Assembly: GCA_031287395.1 (NCBI GenBank)
Contig: JAITTA010000306.1
Location: 1 to 17,964 of the forward strand
DNA from: Dysgonamonadaceae bacterium
GTDB taxonomy: Bacteria; Bacteroidota; Bacteroidia; Bacteroidales; Azobacteroidaceae
Length of the DNA stretch: 17,964 bases
Direction: 5' to 3'
Under the pieces are notes generated by a model, which saw only the letters and a program-made list of their open reading frames with translations, was not told the origin of the DNA and ran no database searches. Shown in pieces: positions 6,922 to 14,903 of this stretch (position 1 is the first letter of the stretch; every line of letters begins with the position of its first letter). Both the position numbers and the translations under genes were made by a program.

Positions 6922-9132
6922 TTATTGATTCCGAGCTTCGTTTGTCATCGTAAAAACCAAATGACCTCCATTCATAATATCTTTATGATTGATAATGTAA
7001 TTATCTATTTGAAAGCCATTTAATGTAACCGATTTAACGTACTTGTTTTCCTTTGAAAGACCTTTAGCTTCCATCAGGAATGTTTTACCTTCGGGCAAAG
7101 ATAAGGAAACTTTTTCAATTTGTGGCGCTCCGATTATATATTCTCCTCCGACCGGATTGACGGGATAGAAACCCATAGCGGAAAAAATATACCAGGCCGA
7201 CATTTGTCCGCAGTCGTCATTGCCACACAAACCATCCGGTTTATTGAGATAAAAACGATCGAATATTTCACGGATTAATTCCTGGGTTTTCCACGGACGA
7301 CCGGCATAATTGTACAAATAAGCGACATGATGGCTGGGTTCATTTCCATGGGCATATTGTCCAATCAAACCGCTTACGTCGGAAACAAATCCTGTTTTAC
7401 CGGTATCTATGTCCAAGAAAAACAAAGAGTCTAATTTTTGAGCGAAAATATCTTTTCCTCCCATCAAATCGATTAATCCTTGCGGGTTATGTTGTACATG
7501 CCAAGTGTATTGCCAGGAATTTCCTTCCGTAAAGTCACCTCCTATACTGGATGAATGTGCCAACTGGAACGGATTGAAAGGCGTTCTCCAATTCCCTTGG
7601 GAATCTCTTCCTCTCATTAATCCGGTTTCGGGATCAAATAAATTCTTATAAAAATCGGAACGTTTTTTGAAATATTCATAATCTTCCGTTTTTCCGAGGG
7701 ATTTGGCCATTTGTGCTGCACAATAATCATCATATACGGATTCCAATGTTCTTGAAACCGATTCCAATTGAATAATATCAAAAGGATAATAACCATATTT
7801 CATATAGGTATCCCAATCCGAATGAAGATGGTTCACCGTCAGACTTGTTTTTATAGCTTGGTAAGCTTCCTCTGCATCAAATCCCTTGAATCCTTTCAGA
7901 TAAGCATCTACGATAACCGGTACAGCATGATTAGCAATCATACAATAATTCTCTTTACCCCATAAAGCCCAAATCGGCAAAAAGCCCTGTACCTTCTGGT
8001 GGGCGATCATCGTTTGAATCATATCATCAACTTTTTCCGGAATAATGATCGTATAGAGGGGATGAGCTGCCCGGTATGTATCCCATAAAGAGAGGGTAGA
8101 GTAGTAGTTGCCGGTTTTGGAAGTAAACACACTGTCGTTTACTCCACGGTATGAACCGTCCGTATCGGTAATATTATTCGGTTGTATCAACAAATGATAC
8201 ATGGATGTATAAAATGTCGTCTTCTGGTCTTCCGTTCCTGTAACCTGCGCTCTTGCCAGCAAGTCATTCCATTGGGAACGGGCTTTTTCTTTTATTTCAG
8301 CGAAATTCCAGTCCGGATTCTCTATTTCCATAGATTTCATAGCCCCGGCAATGCTCACTGAAGATATGGAAACTTTTGCCTGAACGGACTCTCCCGGTTT
8401 CAAATCAAACCCTAAAATCAGACGTTTAGCCTTTTCGCCTTCACGAAGGGGAAGTTCTCCTCTTACAGAATAAGGCTTATCAAATTTTATGACATAATAA
8501 TAATGACGTCTTACCCAGTTCCTGACTTCCTGACGACCTGTAATGGTTTGATTATCGACAATATCCATTTCTGCCAGCAAAACATGTTCCTGAAGCGCTT
8601 TCCGACTCCAGACCACTCCGCTTTGCATATCTAAGAAGATGTTTGCAGGTTTGTCCTGATGAAAAGTATATTTATGGAATGCCGTCCGTTGTGTTGCCGT
8701 CAGTTCGACATCAATTTTATAATCAGGTAATTGAACAAAGTAGTATCCCGGAGAGGCTTTTTCCGTCGATTTGTCTATAACAGCCCGCAAACTGTCCGGA
8801 AGTTCCTTTCCCGAAAACGGTAACATCAGGATATCTCCCAAATCCGAACAACCCGTACCGTTGAGATGGTTTTGTGCAAATCCCAATACCTCCTTGTCCT
8901 CATAATTATAACCGGAACAGTACCTCCAGGAATCATTCCCCGTCTCCGGACTCACCTGGATAAATCCGAAAGGAACCGTAGCACCGGGAAATGTATGACC
9001 GTTATCGGCATTTCCTATAAAAGGATTAACATACTTGCAATAATCTTCGTCAACCTGAATCTCATTGCTTTTTTGAGGATTACATCCCCAGGCAAGTCCA
9101 AGGATAACAGAAAATAACAGAAATTTTTTCAT
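6922..9132 (-). CDS. GH92 family alpha-mannosidase lipoprotein
   Basis: A 736-residue Ca2+-dependent exo-alpha-mannosidase type glycoside hydrolase, expected to trim mannose from N-glycans or mannans. ATG at 9132 is preferred over an earlier in-frame start because it gives MKKFLLFSVILGLAWGC, a lipoprotein signal with lipidated C17. GH92 hallmarks: VNPFIGNADNGHTFPGATVPFG at about 34-55, GFAQNHLNGTGCSDLGD at about 84-100, SLWDTYRAAHPL at about 348-359, GRDSQGNWRTPFNPF, GDFTEGNSWQYTWHVQHN containing the probable general acid E536, GNEPSHHVAYLYNYAG, and GNDDCGQMSAWYIFSAMGFYPVNP near 637-660 with the acidic pair used for base catalysis. Length is normal for the family. It starts 7 bp after the ApbE-like gene and could be partly co-transcribed, but a -7 box overlaps the end of that gene. 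A hairpin terminator follows it. Confidence 0.95.
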   Translation of the reverse strand: MKKFLLFSVILGLAWGCNPQKSNEIQVDEDYCKYVNPFIGNADNGHTFPGATVPFGFIQVSPETGNDSWRYCSGYNYEDKEVLGFAQNHLNGTGCSDLGDILMLPFSGKELPDSLRAVIDKSTEKASPGYYFVQLPDYKIDVELTATQRTAFHKYTFHQDKPANIFLDMQSGVVWSRKALQEHVLLAEMDIVDNQTITGRQEVRNWVRRHYYYVIKFDKPYSVRGELPLREGEKAKRLILGFDLKPGESVQAKVSISSVSIAGAMKSMEIENPDWNFAEIKEKARSQWNDLLARAQVTGTEDQKTTFYTSMYHLLIQPNNITDTDGSYRGVNDSVFTSKTGNYYSTLSLWDTYRAAHPLYTIIIPEKVDDMIQTMIAHQKVQGFLPIWALWGKENYCMIANHAVPVIVDAYLKGFKGFDAEEAYQAIKTSLTVNHLHSDWDTYMKYGYYPFDIIQLESVSRTLESVYDDYCAAQMAKSLGKTEDYEYFKKRSDFYKNLFDPETGLMRGRDSQGNWRTPFNPFQLAHSSSIGGDFTEGNSWQYTWHVQHNPQGLIDLMGGKDIFAQKLDSLFFLDIDTGKTGFVSDVSGLIGQYAHGNEPSHHVAYLYNYAGRPWKTQELIREIFDRFYLNKPDGLCGNDDCGQMSAWYIFSAMGFYPVNPVGGEYIIGAPQIEKVSLSLPEGKTFLMEAKGLSKENKYVKSVTLNGFQIDNYIINHKDIMNGGHLVFTMTNEARNQ

Positions 9133-9139
9133 TATTGTT

Positions 9140-9955
9140 TTATTGATATTTAATTGTCGCAAAATTAATAAAAAATTCCCGACCAGTGGCCTGGGATACA
9201 AATGAAGCCGTTGAAAATACTTCGCCGGAACTTGCATCTTTCGTTACAACGGATACCGGTTTGAAAGCTTCTATGCATTGTCCGTCAAAAGGGGAGCGGA
9301 TGTGTAATTTTTTTTCTTCATTCCCGGAAGTCGAAAGACATTCATCCTGCAAAATAACAAAAGAATCCTGTCCTGTATCAGCCGATGGCAAGGTTATTTT
9401 CCATCCGTTTCCGGAAGGATGATTTCCCAAAGCGAAAACCGAACTGTTTCCAAAATTAACCAAAGCATCCGTTATCCCGTTTTCCCTCAGTATTCCGACA
9501 CACTTATCCAATGCATATCCTTTGGCATATCCGCCCAAATCGATTTTTATGGCCGGATTTTCATAAAAAATACTGTTATTCAAGTCTTTACAAACAATGC
9601 CTTGAATACCGTCCCGGTATGAGTCCAACGAATTTACGGTAATGTCGAAACATCCGGATGTTTTTTCATAATAATCAATGCAATCCTTAATTATCTGAAA
9701 TAATCCGGGACTAACGATAACCGGACATACTGAAGCAGACTCATTCAATAAATACAATTCACTACCGGGATCAAATCGGTTAACCGTTTTTTCTATATCC
9801 TGTAATTCATTATATATCAAATCGATCACTTTCTCACAAACACCTTCCGGCCGATTACATAAAGCGATATCTATACGTGTATGCATCGATTCAAACCACG
9901 CATAAAAAATGGTTTTATCATTACCAAGAACTTTATTTATAAAAGGTACCGGCAT
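9140..9955 (-). CDS. ApbE-like FAD:protein FMN transferase without signal peptide
   Basis: A 271-residue ApbE-family protein; such enzymes attach FMN from FAD to a threonine of target flavoproteins (for example Rnf/Nqr subunits). Family landmarks: MHTRIDIAL near 24-32 (counterpart of the MGT..I start), NRFDPGSELYLLNES near 59-73, GCFDITVNSL, DLGGYAKGYALDKC at about 139-152, NFGNSSVFALG, STSGNEEK, HIRSPFDG and TKDASSGEVFSTASF at about 238-252. In typical members the last motif contains an Asp (..ADALST..) that binds the metal; here the same place reads GEVFST, a Glu. There is no signal peptide or lipobox, unlike most ApbE proteins. ATG at 9955 follows the upstream TAA by one base, with AGAAGG 8 bp before it, so it is translationally coupled to the HerA-like ATPase gene. 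An in-frame GTG at 9976 is less likely. Confidence 0.85.
   Translation of the reverse strand: MPVPFINKVLGNDKTIFYAWFESMHTRIDIALCNRPEGVCEKVIDLIYNELQDIEKTVNRFDPGSELYLLNESASVCPVIVSPGLFQIIKDCIDYYEKTSGCFDITVNSLDSYRDGIQGIVCKDLNNSIFYENPAIKIDLGGYAKGYALDKCVGILRENGITDALVNFGNSSVFALGNHPSGNGWKITLPSADTGQDSFVILQDECLSTSGNEEKKLHIRSPFDGQCIEAFKPVSVVTKDASSGEVFSTASFVSQATGREFFINFATIKYQ
9160..9167 (-). promoter_or_regulatory. Putative -7 box for the GH92 gene
   Basis: TAATTTTG on the minus strand fits TAnnTTTG, 28 bp upstream of the GH92 ATG. It lies inside the last codons of the ApbE-like gene. No clear TTTG is seen at the -33 position, so this promoter is tentative. Confidence 0.35.
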
Positions 9956-9956
9956 C

Positions 9957-11516
9957 TTAATACCTTCTGCGACCACCTAATCCCAAAGCTCCCATCAACC
10001 CTCTTACCAGTGTGTTGGTTAATGTACCGGTAGCCGTTCGCGCAACCTGCTTAGCCGTAGGACTGCTCAGAATTTCTTCCAGCATTGTTTTTTCAGATCT
10101 TACGCTACGGGACATTCCAGCCGCTGCCTTTTGTTCGGCTTCCTGCGTTTTTTGGGCCTGAACGGCCTTCATTCTTTCCATAAGGATTTCATAAGCGCTT
10201 TGCCTGTCGATATCCTGATTATATTTGGCCACGAGTTGGCTTCCGGAAATGACGGCATCAATCTCCTGTTCCGACAAAATATCCATGCGCGATCTGGGGG
10301 AACAAAGCATGGTGTAGGAGAGGGCAGTTGGCATTCCTTTCTCATTCAGCAACGTAACAAGCGCTTCTCCCACACCCATCCGGGTAAGTAGTTCGTCCGT
10401 CTTGTAAAAGTCCGAATACGGAAAGTTCTCCGCCATGCTTTTAATATTTTTCCTGTCTTTGGCGGTGAATGCCCGCAAAGCATGCTGAAGTTTGAAACCC
10501 AATTGGCCCAGGACAGACGGAGGGACATCCGTCGGATTCTGGGTACAGAAAAAGATTCCGATACCTTTGGAACGAATCAATTTAATAACGGTTTCGATCT
10601 GTTGCAATAACGCGCTGCTTGCTTCCTGGAAAATCAGGTGTGCTTCGTCAATAAACATCACTAACTTAGGTTTATCCAAATCTCCTTCTTCCGGACAAGT
10701 AGCGTAGATTTCGGACAGTAATTGCAGTAAAAAAGTCGAAAAAAGTTTCGGTTTATCCTGCATATCCGTTACACGGATAATATTAATCATTCCACGTCCC
10801 CGGTTATCGATACGCATCAAATCATCGATATCAAACGAAGGTTCTCCGAAAAACAAATCGGCCCCCTGTTGCTGTAATTCAATGATCTTCCGTAAAATAG
10901 TGCCGGTGGTGGTAGTGGATACTTTTCCATATTCCTTCTCAATATCCTCTTTTCCTTCATTTCCAATATATTGTAACACTTTTATGAAGTCTTTCAAATC
11001 GATTAAAGGAAGTTGATGATCGTCGCAAAACTTATAAATCAATGCCACCAAACCGGACTGAGTATCATTCAAACCCAGAATTTTGGACATCAATACCGGA
11101 CCAAATTCCAGTATCGTAGCACGTAACCGGATTCCTTTTTCATGACTTATGCTCATCAATTCAACCGGAAATGCAGTTGGATGATAATCTAATTTCATTT
11201 TGCCGTAACGTTCCTGAATTATTTTATTTTCTGTTCCGGAAGAAGCAATTCCGCTTAAGTCTCCTTTTATATCGAGCATTAAGACAGAGACACTGGCATC
11301 ACTCAGGGATTCTGCAATCACCTGAAGAGTCTTCGTCTTACCGGTTCCAGTAGCTCCTGCAATCAGACCGTGACGGTTCATCGTTTTCAAAGGCACCCGG
11401 ATGTATGAATCCTGAATGACTTCTCCATTAAATATCGGAGCTCCCAAAATAAATGATTCGCCCTTAAAAGCATAGTCTTTATCAATGATCTGTTTAAATT
11501 GCTCACTCTTGTTCAT
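9957..11516 (-). CDS. HerA-like DUF853 (YjgR-type) ATPase
   Basis: A 519-residue cytoplasmic P-loop ATPase of the HerA/FtsK clan, family DUF853 (E. coli YjgR-like), of normal length. The Walker A motif GATGTGKT is at 54-61 after MNRHGLIA; SVLMLDIKGDLSG follows at about 76-89; the Walker B LVMFIDEA is at 285-292 with D290 and E291; FCTQNPTDVPPSVLGQLG and HALRAFTAKDRK follow. The C-terminus has an Ala/Gln/Lys-rich helical segment (about 452-475) and a Gly-rich tail GALGLGGRRRY. The cellular role of DUF853 proteins is not established; DNA translocation is inferred from homology to HerA. It is the first gene of a unit with the ApbE-like gene and has its own putative -7 box. Confidence 0.9.
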   Translation of the reverse strand: MNKSEQFKQIIDKDYAFKGESFILGAPIFNGEVIQDSYIRVPLKTMNRHGLIAGATGTGKTKTLQVIAESLSDASVSVLMLDIKGDLSGIASSGTENKIIQERYGKMKLDYHPTAFPVELMSISHEKGIRLRATILEFGPVLMSKILGLNDTQSGLVALIYKFCDDHQLPLIDLKDFIKVLQYIGNEGKEDIEKEYGKVSTTTTGTILRKIIELQQQGADLFFGEPSFDIDDLMRIDNRGRGMINIIRVTDMQDKPKLFSTFLLQLLSEIYATCPEEGDLDKPKLVMFIDEAHLIFQEASSALLQQIETVIKLIRSKGIGIFFCTQNPTDVPPSVLGQLGFKLQHALRAFTAKDRKNIKSMAENFPYSDFYKTDELLTRMGVGEALVTLLNEKGMPTALSYTMLCSPRSRMDILSEQEIDAVISGSQLVAKYNQDIDRQSAYEILMERMKAVQAQKTQEAEQKAAAGMSRSVRSEKTMLEEILSSPTAKQVARTATGTLTNTLVRGLMGALGLGGRRRY

Positions 11517-11540
11517 AAAATATCCATTTCAATTTTGTTC

Positions 11541-11548
11541 CAAAGTTA
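11541..11548 (-). promoter_or_regulatory. Putative -7 box for the HerA-like/ApbE unit
   Basis: TAACTTTG on the minus strand fits TAnnTTTG, 25 bp upstream of the ATG at 11516, in the 51-bp gap after rlmD. No convincing TTTG at -33. Confidence 0.45.
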
Positions 11549-11567
11549 AAAAAAATACTTTTACTAT

Positions 11568-12983
11568 TCATTCTATTTTTCGAAGTAATACAACATTTTC
11601 AACATGGTGGGTATGCGGGAACATATCCACCGGTTGTATTTTCTCTACACGGTATTTTTCTCCCAATAAATTCAAATCGCGTGCCTGAGTAGCCGGATTG
11701 CAACTTACATAAACAATTCTTTCGGGTTCGGCGAATAAAACAGCTTCAATAACGTCATCATGCATTCCGGCCCGCGGCGGATCGGTAATGATTACATCCG
11801 GACGCCCATGTTGATTGATAAAATCATGATTCAGAATATCTTTCATGTCCCCGGCGTAAAACAGGGTATTACTTATTCCATTGATTTCAGAATTTATTCT
11901 TGCATCTTCGATTGCTTCCGGAACGTATTCAATCCCAATCACTTGCTTCGATTGGCGAGCCACAAAATTAGCAATCGTACCGGTACCCGTATAAAGGTCA
12001 TACACTTGTTCGTTTCCGGTTAAACCTGCAAAATCACGCGTTATTTTATACAGATTGTAGGCCTGTTCACTATTGGTTTGATAGAATGATTTCGGACCGA
12101 TTTTGAACTTCAATCCTTCCATTTCTTCAAAAATGAAATCATTCCCCCTAAAAACCAATACTTCCTGATCGGTAATCGTATCATTTGCCTTCTGATTGAG
12201 AATATAAAGCAAAGATGTGATTTCCGGGAATTTATCGGCAATATGACTCAATAAAACTTGTTGTTTCGTTTTGTCGTCTTCATAGAAAACCACTAGCAGC
12301 ATCACTTCTCCGGTAGTAGAAGTCCGGATGATGATATTACGCATCAAACCGTGTTGATTTCTCAAGTCAAAGAAAGTATAACCGTTTTCCAAACAAAACC
12401 GTTTGATTTCCAATCGTATTTTATTTGAAATATCATTCTGTAACCAACATCTTTTTATATCGAGAACTTTATCGAACATACCCGGAATGTGGAATCCCAG
12501 CGCATTCATATCCCGGAATTCTTCTCCGGATTTGATTTCTTCTTCCGTCATCCAACGCTTATTGGAGAACGTAAATTCCAGTTTATTCCGGTAAAAAACG
12601 GTTTTTTCCGATCCTAAAATCGGAGTAATCTCCGGGATTGGAATTTTTCCGATCCGGGTCAGATTATCCGTCACCTGTTGTTGTTTGTAACGAATTTGTT
12701 CCGCATAAGGAAGTATTTGCCATTTACAACCTCCACAAACCCCGTAATGCTCGCAAAATGCTTCAACACGTTGAGACGAATACCGGTGAAACCTGACCGC
12801 TTTGGCTTCGGCATAACTGTTTTTTTTACGGGTTAATTGCAGATCGACAACATCTCCCGGGACTACAAAAGGGATAAAAATAACCAGATTATCCAACCTG
12901 GCAATTGCTTTTCCTTCGGCTGCAATACCGGTAATAGTCACATTTTCAAGCAAGGGGAGGGGTTTCTTATTTTTTTTAGACAT
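11568..12983 (-). CDS. rlmD: 23S rRNA (uracil-C5)-methyltransferase RlmD family
   Basis: A 471-residue SAM-dependent RNA m5U methyltransferase of the RlmD/RlmC/TrmA group. An N-terminal TRAM domain (about 10-65: VTITGIAAEGKAIAR, IFIPFVVPGDVVDLQL) is followed by an iron-sulfur cluster site CEHYGVCGGC (C77, C83, C86), with C179 (KRCWLQ) as the probable fourth ligand. The SAM-binding motif DLYTGTGT is at 329-336, DPPRAG at 401-406, the nucleophile C428 in VSCNP and the base E462 in HHVENV. All catalytic parts are present. RlmD in E. coli methylates U1939 of 23S rRNA; Bacteroidota often have more than one paralogue, so the exact target base is not certain. It begins 62 bp after the anti-sigma/TonB gene with its own -7 box, so it is probably transcribed separately. 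Confidence 0.9.
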   Translation of the reverse strand: MSKKNKKPLPLLENVTITGIAAEGKAIARLDNLVIFIPFVVPGDVVDLQLTRKKNSYAEAKAVRFHRYSSQRVEAFCEHYGVCGGCKWQILPYAEQIRYKQQQVTDNLTRIGKIPIPEITPILGSEKTVFYRNKLEFTFSNKRWMTEEEIKSGEEFRDMNALGFHIPGMFDKVLDIKRCWLQNDISNKIRLEIKRFCLENGYTFFDLRNQHGLMRNIIIRTSTTGEVMLLVVFYEDDKTKQQVLLSHIADKFPEITSLLYILNQKANDTITDQEVLVFRGNDFIFEEMEGLKFKIGPKSFYQTNSEQAYNLYKITRDFAGLTGNEQVYDLYTGTGTIANFVARQSKQVIGIEYVPEAIEDARINSEINGISNTLFYAGDMKDILNHDFINQHGRPDVIITDPPRAGMHDDVIEAVLFAEPERIVYVSCNPATQARDLNLLGEKYRVEKIQPVDMFPHTHHVENVVLLRKIE

Positions 12984-13004
12984 ATTGCAACATTTTTAGG
13001 GTTG

Positions 13005-13012
13005 CAAAGATA
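13005..13012 (-). promoter_or_regulatory. Putative -7 box for rlmD, beside an inverted repeat
   Basis: TATCTTTG on the minus strand fits TAnnTTTG, 21 bp upstream of the rlmD ATG. It overlaps an inverted repeat of 7 bp (TTGCAAC 12985-12991 with GTTGCAA 13001-13007), which would surround the expected transcription start. No clear -33 box. Confidence 0.4.
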
Positions 13013-13045
13013 CAATAAAACTTTCTGTCTTTGAGATTTTACATT

Positions 13046-14188
13046 TTAAAACTTCACTTTCAATTCTACAGTCCCGGTCCCGGTTGTCCATTTAGGGCCT
13101 TGTTGCAACAATCGGAGAGCTTCCATATCCAAACTGATGCAGATGCTCTTTTTAACGACAATATTTATCGGATTCCCCTTGGCATCTACGGAGAATTCCA
13201 GCACGACAGTTCCTTTTTTACCTGCACATTCGCTATCGGTCGGTCGGATCATACTATTACCGATGTATTTCTGATAAGCTTTCATTCCCATAAGAGGACT
13301 CGGCTTTTGCCGGCTGGCATCCACACTTCCGGTAATTCCCTTTATTTGCGTTCCATATCCAAGCACGACCACTTCATCCAACATTTGCCGGTTTTCAGCC
13401 ATAGTGATCAACATCATTTTAGAGGTATCAATGGAAAATTCTTTGGATTCAAACCCCAGATACCTGGCTTCCAACGGATTATTGTTATTTGTATTCAAAG
13501 AAAATGTCCCGTCAATACCGGTTACCGCACCCAGTTGAGTACCTTTTTGCGTAATACTGACTCCAGCCAGCGGTTCACCCTCCCGGTCCACTACCTTACC
13601 ACCTATCAAATGCACTTTTGAAAGAATCCCGGCAACCTCACCTGTAATTTCCTGATAAGCATACGGATGTTTAAGTATGGCCTCCGGTTTTTTCGTTTGA
13701 ATAGAAGTTACCGGCAAAGCATCAACGGAAACAGGCATTTTTTCCATCTTTATTTTGACATCTTCGAGTTTGTCTTTTTCTTTCGGTCGTAATGGTATGG
13801 TTTTTTCTTCTGTAAGTGTATACGGCTCTATTTCAACTGATTCGTTGAGTACGATAGCTGTATTTTCATCGGATTTTATTTCCTCTTTATATGCAACGAC
13901 CGAATGTAAATCCGGCTTCGGAAAGTATTGAACAAGGAAATATCCTCCAATAGAAATGCAAATTAGAATACCGGCAGCAATGCTCCAAGTCCGTAAATGA
14001 TAAGTCTTCGGTTGTAATTTTTTCGAAATTCTCTTCTGTAAGGCTTCTATTTGTTTGGCATGATTTCCTTCAACCGAATCAAAACCATCCAGAGCTTCCT
14101 CCAAAAAAGGGTCTTCCATCGCTTGACGTTCAATACGATGGGCATTTTTACCCTTCCGATAGCCTTTTATGTAATCCAGAAGTTTCAT
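13046..14188 (-). CDS. Anti-sigma-like membrane protein with carboxypeptidase-regulatory and TonB C-terminal domains
   Basis: A 380-residue single-pass membrane protein with an unusual domain order. About residues 1-60 are a charged cytoplasmic segment (KLLDYIKGYRKGKNAHRIER, EDPFLEEALDGFDSVEG) of the type found in Bacteroidetes sigma-linked TonB-like proteins; there is no HxxxCxxC zinc motif. One transmembrane helix lies at about 68-88 (SIAAGILICISIGGYFLV). A low-complexity Glu/Lys linker follows to about 190. A carboxypeptidase-regulatory-like domain is at about 195-264 (GGKVVDREGEPLAGVSI, TGIDGTFSL, YLGFESKEF). It is directly followed by LDEVVVLGYGTQIKGITGSV (270-289), which copies the SusC region before the plug. 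The TonB energy-transducing C-terminal domain is at about 302-380 (GTVVLEFSVDAKGNPINIVV, MEALRLLQQGPKW). ATG at 14188 overlaps the sigma stop as ATGA, so I prefer it to the Met eight codons upstream. Function as sigma regulator is inferred from gene pairing. Confidence 0.82.
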   Translation of the reverse strand: MKLLDYIKGYRKGKNAHRIERQAMEDPFLEEALDGFDSVEGNHAKQIEALQKRISKKLQPKTYHLRTWSIAAGILICISIGGYFLVQYFPKPDLHSVVAYKEEIKSDENTAIVLNESVEIEPYTLTEEKTIPLRPKEKDKLEDVKIKMEKMPVSVDALPVTSIQTKKPEAILKHPYAYQEITGEVAGILSKVHLIGGKVVDREGEPLAGVSITQKGTQLGAVTGIDGTFSLNTNNNNPLEARYLGFESKEFSIDTSKMMLITMAENRQMLDEVVVLGYGTQIKGITGSVDASRQKPSPLMGMKAYQKYIGNSMIRPTDSECAGKKGTVVLEFSVDAKGNPINIVVKKSICISLDMEALRLLQQGPKWTTGTGTVELKVKF

Positions 14189-14772
14189 TCGGCTAATTTT
14201 TTCTCCATGCAAATTTTTAAATTTCTCTTTCCGTTTTGAATATAGCTTTTCACACTTTTCAACTGGTACCCCGTAATATCAACAATATCGACATACGACA
14301 TTTGTTTCAGGAAAAAACGGGAGATACAGATTTGCTGGACCTCAGGAAGGCGTTTCATGCACTCCTGCAACACATTCCATTTTTCATTTTCCTCGCCCTC
14401 ATCTAATAGATTCAAAATTGAATCCGATTCCATAAGAGCAGTGTTAAAATCGAGGAGAATTTCTTTTTCCGGTTGTCTCAAAATCTGAAGACAATGATTT
14501 TTAGCGACACTGTGCAACCAGGTACGAAAAATCCGGATATCGTATTTGACAACTTTATCCAGTAAATCCTCGAATAACTGCATGACGGCATCTTCCGATT
14601 TCTCTTTATCACCCAAATATTTCAGGCAAAGGCCATATATCAATGGAATATAACGGTGATATAATTGACCGAAATATTCCGTATTACCGGTTTTTTTATA
14701 CTCCTCAAGAAGTTTCTCGTCGGTAATATTTGATATGGAGTCTGATAAAAACAAGTCTTTATTTTTTTGCAA
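14185..14772 (-). CDS. ECF-type RNA polymerase sigma factor
   Basis: Up to 195 residues, with sigma region 2 at about 32-100 (EYFGQLYHRYIPLIYGLCLKY, KSEDAVMQLFEDLL, FRTWLHSVAKNHCLQILR) and region 4 at about 135-187 (LQECMKRLPEVQQICISRFF, MSYVDIVDITGYQLKSVKSY). Region 3 is absent, as in extracytoplasmic-function sigma factors. It is translationally coupled (ATGA) to the membrane protein downstream, the usual sigma/anti-sigma arrangement. The start is unsettled: an in-frame TAG lies two codons before the TTG at 14772, and no ATG precedes the conserved region. TTG at 14772 or TTG at 14754 are the candidates, giving 195 or 189 residues. The second is favoured if the -7 box at 14770-14777 is real. 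Regulon unknown; envelope or nutrient-uptake stress is a guess from its partner. Confidence 0.88.
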   Translation of the reverse strand: MQKNKDLFLSDSISNITDEKLLEEYKKTGNTEYFGQLYHRYIPLIYGLCLKYLGDKEKSEDAVMQLFEDLLDKVVKYDIRIFRTWLHSVAKNHCLQILRQPEKEILLDFNTALMESDSILNLLDEGEENEKWNVLQECMKRLPEVQQICISRFFLKQMSYVDIVDITGYQLKSVKSYIQNGKRNLKICMEKKLAE

Positions 14773-14777
14773 AATTA
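14770..14777 (-). promoter_or_regulatory. Putative -7 box for the sigma factor gene
   Basis: TAATTTTG on the minus strand fits TAnnTTTG. It overlaps the first candidate start codon (TTG at 14772), so both cannot be used on the same transcript. No clear -33 element. Confidence 0.3.
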
Positions 14778-14839
14778 ACTAAAAATAGGGAAATATTCCA
14801 AAATGATATGATTTTTCGTTCGATTCCAAAAATAAAATG

Positions 14840-14847
14840 TAAATTTG
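14840..14847 (+). promoter_or_regulatory. Putative -7 box for the penicillin-binding protein gene
   Basis: TAAATTTG fits TAnnTTTG and lies 56 bp upstream of the ATG at 14904. A T-rich segment (TTTTTCG, 14812-14818) stands in the -33 position. A six-codon upstream frame (14891-14911) overlaps the start codon of the main gene in another frame. Confidence 0.5.
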
Positions 14848-14903
14848 TGACTTTAATTAGAAGACCAAATTTCATCCTCAGACAACAATAATGTTCGATT
14901 TAA

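Noticed and set aside
9133..9237. Extra 35 codons at the start of the GH92 gene
   Set aside because: Starting there would bury the lipoprotein signal MKKFLLFSVILGLAWGC inside the protein and overlap the end of the ApbE-like gene.
13031..13621. Long rightward open frame (196 codons) opposite the anti-sigma/TonB gene
   Set aside because: It is the antisense shadow of a gene with clear domains; its translation lacks family motifs and has the Phe/His/Ser-rich look of complement frames.
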